DNA from: Caulobacteraceae bacterium | GTDB lineage: Bacteria > Pseudomonadota > Alphaproteobacteria > Caulobacterales > Caulobacteraceae | Assembly (NCBI GenBank): GCA_947456005.1 | Contig: CANGRP010000095.1 | Coordinates: forward strand, 1 to 9,021 | Length of the DNA: 9,021 nucleotides | Direction: 5' to 3' | In this document: piece by piece, positions 1 to 7,463 of the stretch | Layout of the letters: the number at the start of each line of letters is the position of its first letter | Numbering within the stretch: position 1 is the stretch's first letter | The notes under the pieces: model-generated | Told to the model about the DNA's origin: nothing | What the model saw: the letters and a program-made list of their open reading frames with translations, nothing else | Database searches by the model: none | Made by a program: the position numbers and the translations under genes

Positions 1-130
1 ACGCCTCGCAGCCCTCACGGCCTAGCTGCGCCCGGACTCCGTCCCGATCCCGCCGAAACCCCTCAAAACACCCCGGCAGGGCCAGAAAACCTCGCCTCAA
101 TGCACCTCAAGGCACAGGACGGCGCGTAGC

Positions 131-165
131 GCAGAGGTCCCCAAGGGGGGAGCAATTGGCGCGCC
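131..165. repeat. Fragment of dispersed hairpin repeat downstream of the OYE gene
   Basis: Bases 138-151 can fold as TCCCC/GGGGA around a small loop. They run into GGGGGAGCAATTG (146-158), which recurs exactly at 8906-8918 at the other end of the window. A GGCGCGCC palindrome follows at 158-165. The hairpin lies just past the stop of the minus-strand oxidoreductase, so it could help end that transcript, but no T-run follows it. I see no gene in the rest of 1-167. Confidence 0.45.
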
Positions 166-167
166 GG

Positions 168-1244
168 CTAGCCTTCGACGAAGCCGGCCCAGGTGGCCAT
201 GTAGGTGACGAAGGGCGGGCCGAGCCCTTCGGCCTCGAGGTGGGCCCGGGTGACGGGGAGGCTGACAGGCCGGAAGTCGGGATTGGCGCGGGCCTTCTGC
301 GGCCAGTCATGGTGCAGGATGGCGGCACGGCCGAGGAGGACGAAGTCGGCGCCGGCGTCCAGCATGGCCCGGGCGTCGGCGGCGCTCATGATCTTGCCGG
401 CGACGCCGAGGCGCACCTCGCCGCGCGGCAGGTCGGTGAAGTACGACATGAGGGTCCGGCCGCGATGGGCCTCCTCGACCGGCTCCTTGAAACAATCCCA
501 AAGGGACATGTCGAGGTAGTCGATCTTCGCCTCGGAGAAGAGCCGGCCGGCGAGGTCGCGGATCTCCATCAGGCTGAGGCCGAACCGCTCGGGCGACAGG
601 CGCAGGCCGAGGTTGAAGTCAGGCCGGCACGAGGCGCGGACGCCGTCGATGATCTCGAGGATCAGGCGGGCGCGGTTCTCCGGGGAGCCGCCATAGGCGT
701 CGGTGCGGCGGTTGGTCTCGGCGCTGAGGAACTGGCAGAGCACATAGCCGTGGGCGCCGTGGATCTCGACGCCGTCGAAGCCGGCCTTGTCGGCCCGGAC
801 GGCGGCGGCGATGAAGTCGTCGCGCAAGCGGTGGACCTCATCCAGGGTGAGGGCCCGCGAACCGGTCTCAGTGTCCTCAGAAGGGCAGACCGGCGCCTCG
901 CCGATGAGGGCGGCGGGTGAGCGCATGCCGGCGTGATGCAGCTGGACGACCCCCAGGCTGCCAGCCTTGCGGATGTCCTCCGCCAGGCGGGCGAGGCCCG
1001 GGATGTGGACGTCGGAGAAGATGCCGACCTGGCCGGGGAAGCCCTGGCCGATCGCCTGGACGTGGGCCGCCGCGGTCATGGTCAGGCCAAAACCGCCCTG
1101 GGCGCGCAGGGTGAGCCAGCGATGTTCGTCATAGGAGAGCGTCCCGCCGGGATGGCTCTGCAGGTTGGTGAGCGGCGCCAGCATCAGCCGGTTCTTCATC
1201 GCCGGACCGCGGATGAAGCGCATCGGCGCGAACAGGTCTGTCAT
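168..1244 (-). CDS. NADH:flavin oxidoreductase, old yellow enzyme family
   Basis: This 358-residue protein is a cytoplasmic FMN-dependent (beta/alpha)8-barrel enzyme of the old yellow enzyme family. Such enzymes use NAD(P)H to reduce activated C=C bonds of enones and related compounds; the natural substrate cannot be read from sequence. The FMN site shows at APLT (23-26), QLHHAG (101-106), LRLSPE (214-219) and the phosphate loop LLGRA (303-307). The active-site motif HGAHGY (162-167) gives the substrate-binding pair His162/His165 and Tyr167, followed by the family block FLSAETNRRTDAYGGSPENR (172-191). Thr26 sits where classical OYE1 has Thr and YqjM-type enzymes have Cys. The length fits a single-domain OYE; the Fe-S/FAD extension of 2,4-dienoyl-CoA reductase (FadH) is absent. 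The ATG start is preceded by a GGGGGAAA ribosome site. It lies 32 bases after the peptidase gene on the same strand, so co-transcription is likely. Confidence 0.93.
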   Translation of the reverse strand: MTDLFAPMRFIRGPAMKNRLMLAPLTNLQSHPGGTLSYDEHRWLTLRAQGGFGLTMTAAAHVQAIGQGFPGQVGIFSDVHIPGLARLAEDIRKAGSLGVVQLHHAGMRSPAALIGEAPVCPSEDTETGSRALTLDEVHRLRDDFIAAAVRADKAGFDGVEIHGAHGYVLCQFLSAETNRRTDAYGGSPENRARLILEIIDGVRASCRPDFNLGLRLSPERFGLSLMEIRDLAGRLFSEAKIDYLDMSLWDCFKEPVEEAHRGRTLMSYFTDLPRGEVRLGVAGKIMSAADARAMLDAGADFVLLGRAAILHHDWPQKARANPDFRPVSLPVTRAHLEAEGLGPPFVTYMATWAGFVEG

Positions 1245-1276
1245 CGGTTTCCCCCGTCTTGTTTTGTCGGCGCCCC

Positions 1277-3343
1277 CTAGCGGACCCCAAGCTCCCGGAC
1301 CAGGGCGTCGGCGCCGTAGACATGGCGCAGGGCCTCGGTGGCGCCGGCGGTGGAGACCACCACGGTCCGGTTCAGGGTTCCGTCATATCCGTAGTTGCCG
1401 CCCAGGGAATGGATGTTCCCGTCGAAGGCGGCGCCCAGGATCTCACCCTTGGCGCTGATCACCGGCGAGCCGGAATTGCCGCCGATGATGTCGTTGGTGG
1501 TGACGAAGTTGAAGACCGTATCGAGCTTCATGCGGTCGCGGGCGGCCAGCCAGCGGTCGGCGACGCGGAAGGGCTCGGCGCCTGTGGCGCGCTCGTAGAG
1601 GCCCGCCATACTGGTGGTCGGGGGGACCTCGGTCCCGCGCCAGGTCCAGCCGGCGACCTTCCCGTAGGACAGGCGCAGGGAGAAGGTGGCGTCCGGATAG
1701 ACCTTGTCGCCGTAGACCGCGAAGCGTGCGCTGGCGATGCGGGCGGCGGCGGCCTCGGTGGGAGCCGAGACCTGGGTTTCCCAGGCCTTGCGCACGGCGC
1801 GCGCCTCGGCGTCGATCTTCAGGGCGTATCGGATCATGGGGTCGTCGGACGCGGCTATGGCCGCCTCCCCGCCCTCCCACAGGGCCCTGCGCACCGCCGG
1901 GTCGCCCAGCTTCGAGCCTGAGACGAGGGCCTGGGACAGGGCCTCCGGGCTGTCGCGGCCGAGGAGCAGCTTGGTGACCGGGTCATCGGCGGTCAGGTAC
2001 TCACGGGTCTTGAGCAGCCAGAACTCCAGCTCCAGTTGCTCAAGGGCCGGATCCACTGGCGAGGCGTCGAGGAGCTGCTTCTCAAGCAGGGGCAGGCGGG
2101 CGTCAGAGAACTCGGGCAGGCGCTCGGTGCTGGGCAGGGTGCGCTCGCGGGCCGCGCGGACGAGGATCTGGGCATAGTTGAAGAGGTCCGAGGATCCGCC
2201 GGAGGCCGACTCCAGCTGGCGGAAGCGCAGAAACTGGTCGGCATAGACCTTCTGGATGGCGACGATCTCTGACCAGGGATCGCCAACGCGTGCGGCCAGG
2301 GCGGGATCGGCGGAAACCCGGGCCCGAAGGTCGGCTTCCTCTGCCCGCTTGACGTCCATGAGCGAGGGCGTGTTGAGGGCGAACTGCCGGCCGAAGATGG
2401 CCTTGAAGCTGTTCTCGACGCCGAACAGGGAGTCGGTGGCGATGCGGCGGCTCTCGGCGTCCCGGCGCGAGAACTCGATCAGTCGGCCGCGAAGCTCGGA
2501 GCGCTGCAGCTGGCCGACGGGAAGGGCGAGGTCACGCTGGGTTTCCAGCTGGGCGACGGTCAGCAGGCGGTCGGTGGAACCGGGATTGCCCGAGACGAAG
2601 GTCGCTTCGCCGGGCAGGGGCGCGCGGGCCGCCCAGGTCAGGTGCTGCGGGGTGCGGACGACCTTGCCATTCTCGTAAAGCCGCAGGAAGGCGACATCGA
2701 GGGCGTAGCGGGGGAAGTTGAAGTTGTCGGGATCCCCCCCGAAGAAGGCGGCGCCGAGTTCCGGAGCGAAGACCAGGCGGACATCAGCGTATTTCCGGTA
2801 CCGGTAAAGCTTGTGCTGGCCGCCGCGATAGAAGCTGATGACCTGGCAGCGGGTCTGAGGCGACTTGCCGCAGGCCTCGCTCTCAAGACGGGCATAGGCG
2901 GCGTTACGGGCCTTGATGAAGTCGCCGCCTGAAAGGCCGCTGGTCACCTTGGTGATCTCCGCCGAGACATCCGTGATGGACAGGAGGATCTCGGCCTGGA
3001 CGCCGGGGCAGGTCCGCTCCTCGCCGCGCGTGCGGGCCAGGAAGCTGTCCTTGACGTAGTCGGCCTCGCCGCTGGAGAGGTTCTGGGCGCACTCGACCAC
3101 GCAGTGCTGGTTGGTCAGGACGAGGCCGTCGGGCGAGACCAGGGAGGCCGAGCAGCCGCTGGTCAGGCGCACGGAGGCGGCCTGGACGCGGTCAAGCCAC
3201 TTCTGGTCGACCCTGACCCCGAGGGATTGCTCCACCTTCGCACTGGGGAAGGCGTCGAAGGTCCACATCCCCTCGTCAGCCAGGGCGGAGGCGGGCAGGG
3301 TGAGGGCGGCCGCAGCCAGGGCGCCGGCGAGCTTCAGGTTCAT
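1277..3343 (-). CDS. Secreted S46 family dipeptidyl-peptidase (DPP7-like)
   Basis: This 688-residue serine peptidase belongs to family S46 (DPP7/DPP11/DAP BII), which releases dipeptides from the N-terminus of oligopeptides. A Sec signal peptide is clear: basic start, Ala/Leu core, and likely cleavage after ALA at 22. The chymotrypsin-like fold is split by a long helical insert (about 260-560). Catalytic candidates are His80 in LTNQHC, Asp216 in NFNFPRYALDVAFLRLY and Ser624 in GGNSGSPV. The conserved motif YPDATFSLRLSYGKV lies before the Ser. Residue 642, in GAAFDGN, is Gly at the position that separates DPP7 (Gly, hydrophobic P1) from DPP11 (Arg, acidic P1), so DPP7-like specificity is inferred. 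All six cysteines (64, 81, 85, 112, 158, 166) fall in the N-terminal quarter, suggesting disulfides. Length is typical for the family. The likely cellular site is the periplasm. The gene is transcribed divergently from the ABC exporter operon and leads into the OYE gene. Confidence 0.95.
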   Translation of the reverse strand: MNLKLAGALAAAALTLPASALADEGMWTFDAFPSAKVEQSLGVRVDQKWLDRVQAASVRLTSGCSASLVSPDGLVLTNQHCVVECAQNLSSGEADYVKDSFLARTRGEERTCPGVQAEILLSITDVSAEITKVTSGLSGGDFIKARNAAYARLESEACGKSPQTRCQVISFYRGGQHKLYRYRKYADVRLVFAPELGAAFFGGDPDNFNFPRYALDVAFLRLYENGKVVRTPQHLTWAARAPLPGEATFVSGNPGSTDRLLTVAQLETQRDLALPVGQLQRSELRGRLIEFSRRDAESRRIATDSLFGVENSFKAIFGRQFALNTPSLMDVKRAEEADLRARVSADPALAARVGDPWSEIVAIQKVYADQFLRFRQLESASGGSSDLFNYAQILVRAARERTLPSTERLPEFSDARLPLLEKQLLDASPVDPALEQLELEFWLLKTREYLTADDPVTKLLLGRDSPEALSQALVSGSKLGDPAVRRALWEGGEAAIAASDDPMIRYALKIDAEARAVRKAWETQVSAPTEAAAARIASARFAVYGDKVYPDATFSLRLSYGKVAGWTWRGTEVPPTTSMAGLYERATGAEPFRVADRWLAARDRMKLDTVFNFVTTNDIIGGNSGSPVISAKGEILGAAFDGNIHSLGGNYGYDGTLNRTVVVSTAGATEALRHVYGADALVRELGVR

Positions 3344-3358
3344 GTCATCATCCGTTCG

Positions 3359-3373
3359 CGCCCTGATCGGGCG
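3359..3373. repeat. Short inverted repeat in the peptidase leader
   Basis: CGCCCTGATCGGGCG has 5-base arms (CGCCC/GGGCG) around TGATC. It lies 16 bases upstream of the peptidase ATG and inside the predicted 5' untranslated leader. It could be an operator or a small leader hairpin, but arms this short are common by chance at this GC content. Confidence 0.25.
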
Positions 3374-3384
3374 TTCAGAGGGCG

Positions 3385-3413
3385 GTTCTAGCGGCGACCG
3401 TAGCCGGTGGCCA
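3385..3413 (-). promoter_or_regulatory. Candidate housekeeping promoter for the peptidase-OYE pair
   Basis: Read on the minus strand, 3385-3392 is GCTAGAAC, a full match to the Caulobacter housekeeping -10 pattern GCTANAWC. TGGCCAC (3407-3413) lies 14 bases upstream and matches the -35 pattern TTGACGS at four of seven positions. Transcription would begin near 3378, giving a leader of about 35 bases. The -10 is strong and the -35 is weak; the call rests on pattern matching only. Confidence 0.45.
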
Positions 3414-3432
3414 CCCCCGGCCCCGGATGGGG

Positions 3433-3463
3433 TTGACGCAACGCAACCTTACCTTCGATTAAT
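3433..3463 (+). promoter_or_regulatory. Possible promoter for the ABC exporter operon
   Basis: TTGACGC (3433-3439) is a full match to the Caulobacter housekeeping -35 pattern TTGACGS and is correctly oriented toward the exporter operon. No convincing -10 follows at normal spacing; the nearest AT-rich stretch is GATTAAT (3457-3463). The region 3344-3507 separates the divergent genes and must hold promoters for both directions. Confidence 0.27.
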
Positions 3464-3507
3464 GCGGCGGGTGGGATGCTGGTCCCGGAGAGTCCACTGG
3501 AGCATCC

Positions 3508-4650
3508 ATGTCCCTCGCACTGGCCACGCTGATCCATGAATGGCGCCGCTATCAGGCGGCGGTGATCGCGCTCGCCTTCTCGGGCGTGCTGATCCTCTCG
3601 CTCTTTGGGCTGATCACCGGGCTGGTCCGCTCCATCACCGCGACCCTGGACCGGAGCCGGGCGGACCTGATCATCATGCCCCCCAAGGTGGAGAGTGTTT
3701 TCGGTCCCACCGCCATTGAACTGCCCAGCCGGATCGCTCCGCAGATCTATCTGTCGCCGGATGTCCGCGACCTGAGCCCCTGGGAGATGAGCGGCGCCAC
3801 CTGGAGGAACATCCCAGGTCCAGGAGAAGCCCAGCGGCAGGTCTTCGTCCTGGTCGCGATGGTGGACCCCGTGCCTAACGCCGTCACCCTGCCCCGCGAC
3901 TTCGGCCAGGCCACCATGACTGCGCTTCAGACGCCGCTCTCAGCCGTGGTGGACCGGTCGGGCCTCAGCGTTCTGGGCGTCCAGGTCGGCGATATGGCCA
4001 TTGTCAACGGACAGACCATCGTCGTCCGGGGCGCGGTAGAGGGCTATGCGAATGTGCAGTCTCCGCAGGTGTTCGTGTCCAGGGACAGCATGATCCGATT
4101 GGGCCTGATGACGCGCGGCGACAAGACCGGGCCTCTGCTTGTCCGGCTTGAGAATCCTGCGGCGGCCGTCAGGGCGAGGGATGCGCTTAACGCCCGGGCG
4201 AACGGGAGTTATCGAGCCTGGCTGCCAGGCGATCTCGCCAAAGCCAACGAGAAGGCCTTCATGGAGGAGCAGATCGTCGGCATCGTCCTGGGGTTCTCCT
4301 TCATTCTGTCGGTGCTGATCGGACTGGGCATAACCTCGCAGACCCTGCGCGGCGCGATCGCCTCCAACATCCGCGAGTTCGCCAGCCTCCGCGCCCTGGG
4401 AGTCTCGATGTCTGCGTTGAGGGGCGTGGTTCTCGAGCTGTCTTTCTGGGTCGGGGTCGCAGGCCTGATCGCCACCGCCGGTCTTATGGCGGGCGTGCTC
4501 GGCCTCGCCAGAGTCACGAATGTCACGATGGCCGTGAGCCCCCCCTTCGTCGCGCTTATTGCCGGCCTGCTGATGCTGATCGCCATGGTCTCAGGTTTCC
4601 TGTCCCTGGGCGCCCTGGCCCGCAGCCAGCCCGCGGAGCTGCTGAGATGA
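3508..4650 (+). CDS. ABC exporter permease, FtsX/DevC type
   Basis: This 380-residue inner-membrane protein has the four-helix layout of the FtsX/MacB/LolE/DevC superfamily. One membrane helix lies near the N-terminus (about 17-40). A large periplasmic domain follows (about 41-255), then three helices (about 256-277, 308-335 and 345-369). The cytoplasmic segment REFASLRALGVS (289-300) matches the coupling-helix region that contacts the ATPase in this superfamily, and the C-terminus PAELLR is also typical. The family moves lipids, glycolipids, peptides or other amphiphiles from the inner membrane or periplasm rather than importing solutes. The ATG start has GGAG at 3499-3502. Its stop overlaps the ATPase start by ATGA, so the two are translationally coupled. 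With the ATPase and membrane fusion protein downstream, the gene set resembles DevBCA. The exported substrate cannot be inferred. Confidence 0.92.
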   Translation: MSLALATLIHEWRRYQAAVIALAFSGVLILSLFGLITGLVRSITATLDRSRADLIIMPPKVESVFGPTAIELPSRIAPQIYLSPDVRDLSPWEMSGATWRNIPGPGEAQRQVFVLVAMVDPVPNAVTLPRDFGQATMTALQTPLSAVVDRSGLSVLGVQVGDMAIVNGQTIVVRGAVEGYANVQSPQVFVSRDSMIRLGLMTRGDKTGPLLVRLENPAAAVRARDALNARANGSYRAWLPGDLAKANEKAFMEEQIVGIVLGFSFILSVLIGLGITSQTLRGAIASNIREFASLRALGVSMSALRGVVLELSFWVGVAGLIATAGLMAGVLGLARVTNVTMAVSPPFVALIAGLLMLIAMVSGFLSLGALARSQPAELLR

Positions 4651-5345
4651 GCGGCGATATCGCCATTGTGGCGCGGGGCCTGACCAAGCGCTACGCCTCC
4701 GGCGGGGCGAGCCTCACCGTTCTGGACGACGTCGACTTCAACGCTCGCCGGGGCGAGATCACCCTCGTCATGGGCCCCTCAGGGTCCGGCAAGTCGACCC
4801 TGGTGGCGGTCCTGTCCGGCCTGCTGCGCCCGGACAGCGGAACCGTGAACGCCCTGGGGACAGATCTGTGGCGGCAGAGGCCCGAGGCGATCGACCGGTT
4901 CCGGATGGATCACTGCGGCTTCATCTTCCAGGGGTTCAACCTGTTCCCAGCCCTTACCGCCCTCGACCAGGTCGCCCAGGTCCTGACGTTCGCGGGGCGC
5001 CCCCGGGGCGAGGCCCGGCGCCGGGCGGCGGAGGCCCTGGAGGAGGTGGGGCTGACGCCGCGCCTCTCCCTGCGCCCGGCGGAGCTTTCGGGTGGGGAGA
5101 AACAGAGGGTGGCCATCGCCCGGGCCCTGGCGAAGCAGCCGGAACTGATCTTTGCAGATGAACCCACCTCCGCCCTGGACGGGGAAAACGGACAGAGGGT
5201 GGTCGGCCTCCTGCAGCGTGCGGCGCGCGAGCATGACGCTGCAGTGATCTGCGTCACTCACGACCACAGACTTGAAGCCTGGGCCGATCGGGTCATCCAT
5301 ATCGAGGATGGCCGGATCGCCGGAATGGAGGCGGAGACCACATGA
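4647..5345 (+). CDS. ABC transporter ATP-binding protein (DevA/LolD/MacB-type)
   Basis: This 232-residue protein is a complete single nucleotide-binding domain that powers the neighbouring permease on the cytoplasmic face. It shows Walker A GPSGSGKST (43-51, with Lys49), the Q-loop at Gln95 in FIFQGFNLFPALTA, the signature LSGGEKQR (147-154), Walker B LIFADEP (167-173, catalytic Glu172), the D-loop SALD (175-178) and the switch His205. The FQ-x-FNL-x-P-x-LTA block and the LSGGE signature are typical of the LolD/MacB/DevA branch that partners with FtsX-like permeases. Length is normal and all catalytic residues are present. The start overlaps the permease stop by ATGA, with GGAG at 4635-4638. 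Its own stop overlaps the next gene in the same way. Confidence 0.95.
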   Translation: MSGDIAIVARGLTKRYASGGASLTVLDDVDFNARRGEITLVMGPSGSGKSTLVAVLSGLLRPDSGTVNALGTDLWRQRPEAIDRFRMDHCGFIFQGFNLFPALTALDQVAQVLTFAGRPRGEARRRAAEALEEVGLTPRLSLRPAELSGGEKQRVAIARALAKQPELIFADEPTSALDGENGQRVVGLLQRAAREHDAAVICVTHDHRLEAWADRVIHIEDGRIAGMEAETT

Positions 5346-6268
5346 CGGGCCTGTTGCGCAAACCCCTGGTCTGGGGGCTCATCCTCCTGGTGGCGGCTGG
5401 AGCCGGCCTGGCGGCCTGGAGGATGCTGGCCATCCCGGAGCCTGAGCCCGCCGCCGCGCCGGCCGTCTCGCCCTACGCCGCAGCCGCAAACGGCAAGGTC
5501 GACGTCGAAGGCGGCATGATCCCGGTCGCCGCACGCCGGGCGGGTATCATCCGCGACGTCCTGGTGAACGAGGGCGACGTAGTGACACAAGGCCAGGTGT
5601 TGGCTCGCCAGGAGGACGATGAGCCCCGCCTGGCGGCGGCGCGCGCCTCGGCGGCGCTCGGGGAGGCCCGGGCGCGCCTCGCCGGTCTGGAGGTGGCCGT
5701 CTCCACCGCCCGTCGCGAGCGTGAACGGCTACAGGGTCTGGTCGGATCGAACTTCGTCGCCGCCCAGAAGCTCGACCAGGCGGACGACCAGGTCCGGCAG
5801 GCCGAAGCCGATCTGGCGTCCGGACATGCGGCGGTGGACACCGCCCGAGCGGCCCTGGCCCAGGCCCAGTACGAGCTTGAACTGACGATCGTCCGCGCCC
5901 CCGTGGATGGTCGGATCGCCCGACGCTACGCAAACCCGGGCGCCGGCGCCTCGACCCTGAACGTCTCGACCCTGTTCGACCTGGAGCCCAGGACGCCGCG
6001 TATCGTCCGGGCGGAGATGACTGAAGGCTCTCTGCCTGCGGTGACCGTGGGCCAGGCGGTGGAGATCAGCCCCGAGGGCGAGCCGGGAAAAAGCTATCCC
6101 GGCCAGGTCCTGAGGATCTCGGCGGTGTTCGGCGCCCGGCGACTGCAGTCGGACGATCCGTCCGAGCGCAAGGACGAACGGGTGGTGGAGGTGGTGGTCA
6201 GCGCAGGCGACGCCCCCTTTCTGATCGGCCAGCGGGTGCTGGTGCGCTTCCTGAAGGGCGGCGCCTGA
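5342..6268 (+). CDS. HlyD/DevB-type periplasmic membrane fusion protein
   Basis: This 308-residue adaptor links an inner-membrane exporter to an outer-membrane channel. A single membrane anchor lies at about 9-27, followed by a Pro/Ala-rich linker (31-50). A split biotinyl-lipoyl domain follows: the first half at about 51-90 (GGMIPVAARRAGIIRDVLV, NEGDVVTQGQVLA) and the second half at about 181-200 (LTIVRAPVDGRIARRYANPG). Between them is an Ala/Arg/Glu-rich helical hairpin (about 92-180), the coiled coil that meets a TolC-type protein. Residues 217-305 form the beta-barrel and membrane-proximal parts. Length is typical of DevB-like adaptors. Its ATG overlaps the ATPase stop (ATGA), with GGAG at 5333-5336, so all three exporter parts are made from one message. 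No outer-membrane factor gene is present in the window. Confidence 0.93.
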   Translation: MTGLLRKPLVWGLILLVAAGAGLAAWRMLAIPEPEPAAAPAVSPYAAAANGKVDVEGGMIPVAARRAGIIRDVLVNEGDVVTQGQVLARQEDDEPRLAAARASAALGEARARLAGLEVAVSTARRERERLQGLVGSNFVAAQKLDQADDQVRQAEADLASGHAAVDTARAALAQAQYELELTIVRAPVDGRIARRYANPGAGASTLNVSTLFDLEPRTPRIVRAEMTEGSLPAVTVGQAVEISPEGEPGKSYPGQVLRISAVFGARRLQSDDPSERKDERVVEVVVSAGDAPFLIGQRVLVRFLKGGA

Positions 6269-6276
6269 CGCGCGGC

Positions 6277-6306
6277 TTGACGCCCGCCCTCCCCCGCCGC
6301 ACAAAC
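6277..6306 (+). promoter_or_regulatory. Candidate promoter for the SDR gene
   Basis: In the 72-base gap after the exporter operon, TTGACGC (6277-6283) fully matches the Caulobacter -35 pattern TTGACGS. After 15 bases comes GCACAAAC (6299-6306), which matches five of the seven fixed positions of GCTANAWC. The spacing is one base longer than the usual 10-14. If real, the SDR gene has its own promoter, with a leader of roughly 28 bases, and is not simply the fourth gene of the exporter operon. Confidence 0.35.
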
Positions 6307-6340
6307 CCGCCCGAATTCAACTTGGGCAGGGAGCCTTCAG

Positions 6341-7246
6341 ATGGCGGACATCCGGTTTGACGGTAAGGTGGCGATCGTCACGGGCGCAGGCGGCGGCCTC
6401 GGCCGGCAGCACGCCCTCGAGCTCGCCCGGCGCGGCGCGAAGGTGGTGGTCAACGACCTGGGCGGCTCCGTCGACGGCTCGGGTGGTTCGTCCACCGCGG
6501 CCGAGGCCGTGGTGGCCGAGATCAAGGCCTTCGGCGGCGAGGCCATCGCCAACGGCGGGTCGGTGACCGACGACGCCGGTGTCGCCAACATGGTGAAGCA
6601 GGCCATGGACGCCTGGGGCCGCATCGACATCCTGGTCGCCAACGCCGGCATCCTGCGGGACAAGTCGTTCTCGAAGATGGAGATGTCCGACTTCGAGGCC
6701 GTGATGAATGTTCATGTCATGGGCACGGTGAAGCCGGCCAAGGCGGTCTGGGAGATCATGAAGGCCCAGAACTACGGACGGATCCTGGTGACCACCTCCT
6801 CCACGGGCCTGTATGGCAACTTCGGTCAGGCCAATTACGGCGCAGCCAAGTTGGCCCTGATCGGCTTCATGAACACGATGAAGCTGGAGGGCCAGAAGAA
6901 CAACATCCACGTCAACGCCATCAGCCCGGTGGCCGCCACCCGGATGACCGAGAACCTGATGCCCGCCGAGGTCCTGGAGAAGCTGAAGCCGGAGTATGTG
7001 ACCCCGGCGGTGGTGTACCTGGTCTCAGAAGAGGCCCCGACGGGTGTGATCCTGACAGCCGGCGCCGGCGCCTTCGCCCAGGCCCGCATCTACGAGACCG
7101 AAGGCGTCTATCTTGGCGAGGGCGGGCTGTCGGTTGAGGAGGTCCGGGACAACTTCGCCCGCATCACCGACCCAGGCGGCCAGAAGGCCTATGTCAACGG
7201 CGGCGAGCAGAGCGGGAAGTTCTTCCGCAAGATGCAGGGCGGCTAA
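6341..7246 (+). CDS. SDR family dehydrogenase, MFE-2-like 3-hydroxyacyl-CoA dehydrogenase type
   Basis: This 301-residue cytoplasmic short-chain dehydrogenase shows the cofactor loop TGAGGGLG (14-21), the NAG motif (101-103), the structural Asn123, and the catalytic Ser153, Tyr166 and Lys170 (in YGNFGQANYGAAK). Asp39 at the end of the second strand (VVVNDLGG) favours NAD over NADP. The sequence around RQHALELARRGAKVVVNDLGG, the ILRDKSF segment and the extended C-terminal tail (about 245-301) resemble the dehydrogenase part of peroxisomal multifunctional enzyme type 2 (HSD17B4). A (3R)-hydroxyacyl-CoA, or a steroid or other bulky alcohol, is therefore the best guess for the substrate. The hydratase and SCP2 domains of the eukaryotic protein are absent, as is usual for bacterial homologues. 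The ATG start has AGGGAG at 6328-6333 with 7-base spacing. The broken transporter gene follows after 101 bases on the same strand. Confidence 0.93.
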   Translation: MADIRFDGKVAIVTGAGGGLGRQHALELARRGAKVVVNDLGGSVDGSGGSSTAAEAVVAEIKAFGGEAIANGGSVTDDAGVANMVKQAMDAWGRIDILVANAGILRDKSFSKMEMSDFEAVMNVHVMGTVKPAKAVWEIMKAQNYGRILVTTSSTGLYGNFGQANYGAAKLALIGFMNTMKLEGQKNNIHVNAISPVAATRMTENLMPAEVLEKLKPEYVTPAVVYLVSEEAPTGVILTAGAGAFAQARIYETEGVYLGEGGLSVEEVRDNFARITDPGGQKAYVNGGEQSGKFFRKMQGG

Positions 7247-7331
7247 GGCGCCATCTGGGCCTCGATTTCCCTTGCCCTGACAGGGGGGGCGCGGCCTATC
7301 CTTCCGCACGACCCGGGGACACCGGGCGAAC

Positions 7332-7340
7332 GGGGAGGAG
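7332..7340 (+). promoter_or_regulatory. Strong ribosome binding site fixing the transporter GTG start
   Basis: GGGGAGGAG lies 7 bases before GTG at 7348. This fixes the start of the damaged transporter in the frame that encodes MSQVKQAPSGGRLSLS, rather than in the frame open from 7340, which encodes an Arg/Pro/His-rich shadow. Confidence 0.75.
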
Positions 7341-7463
7341 TGATAGCGTGTCGCAAGTCAAACAGGCGCCGTCGGGCGGCCGGCTCAGTCTGTCCGCCTC
7401 CCTCGCCTTCGCCGCCATCAGCCTTCCCCTCGCCGCGCTCGGCCTGTCCGTGGGGGTCCAGCT

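Noticed and set aside
1..130. Possible end of a gene entering from the left
   Set aside because: No frame shows a recognisable motif or a plausible coding end, so it is left as non-coding.
156..920. A 254-codon plus-strand frame opposite the OYE gene
   Set aside because: The opposite strand encodes clear OYE motifs throughout. This frame is a codon-bias shadow.
1259..1921. A 220-codon plus-strand frame opposite the peptidase
   Set aside because: It is antisense to a well-supported S46 gene, Gly/Ala/Val-rich with no motif, and has no ribosome site of note.
4779..5300. A 173-codon minus-strand frame opposite the ABC ATPase
   Set aside because: The plus strand carries every ABC motif in order. 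The antisense product has no recognisable feature.
7272..7302. Possible promoter TTGCCC...TATCCT before the transporter
   Set aside because: The spacing is 19 bases, both boxes match only four of six positions, and neither fits the Caulobacter-type pattern.
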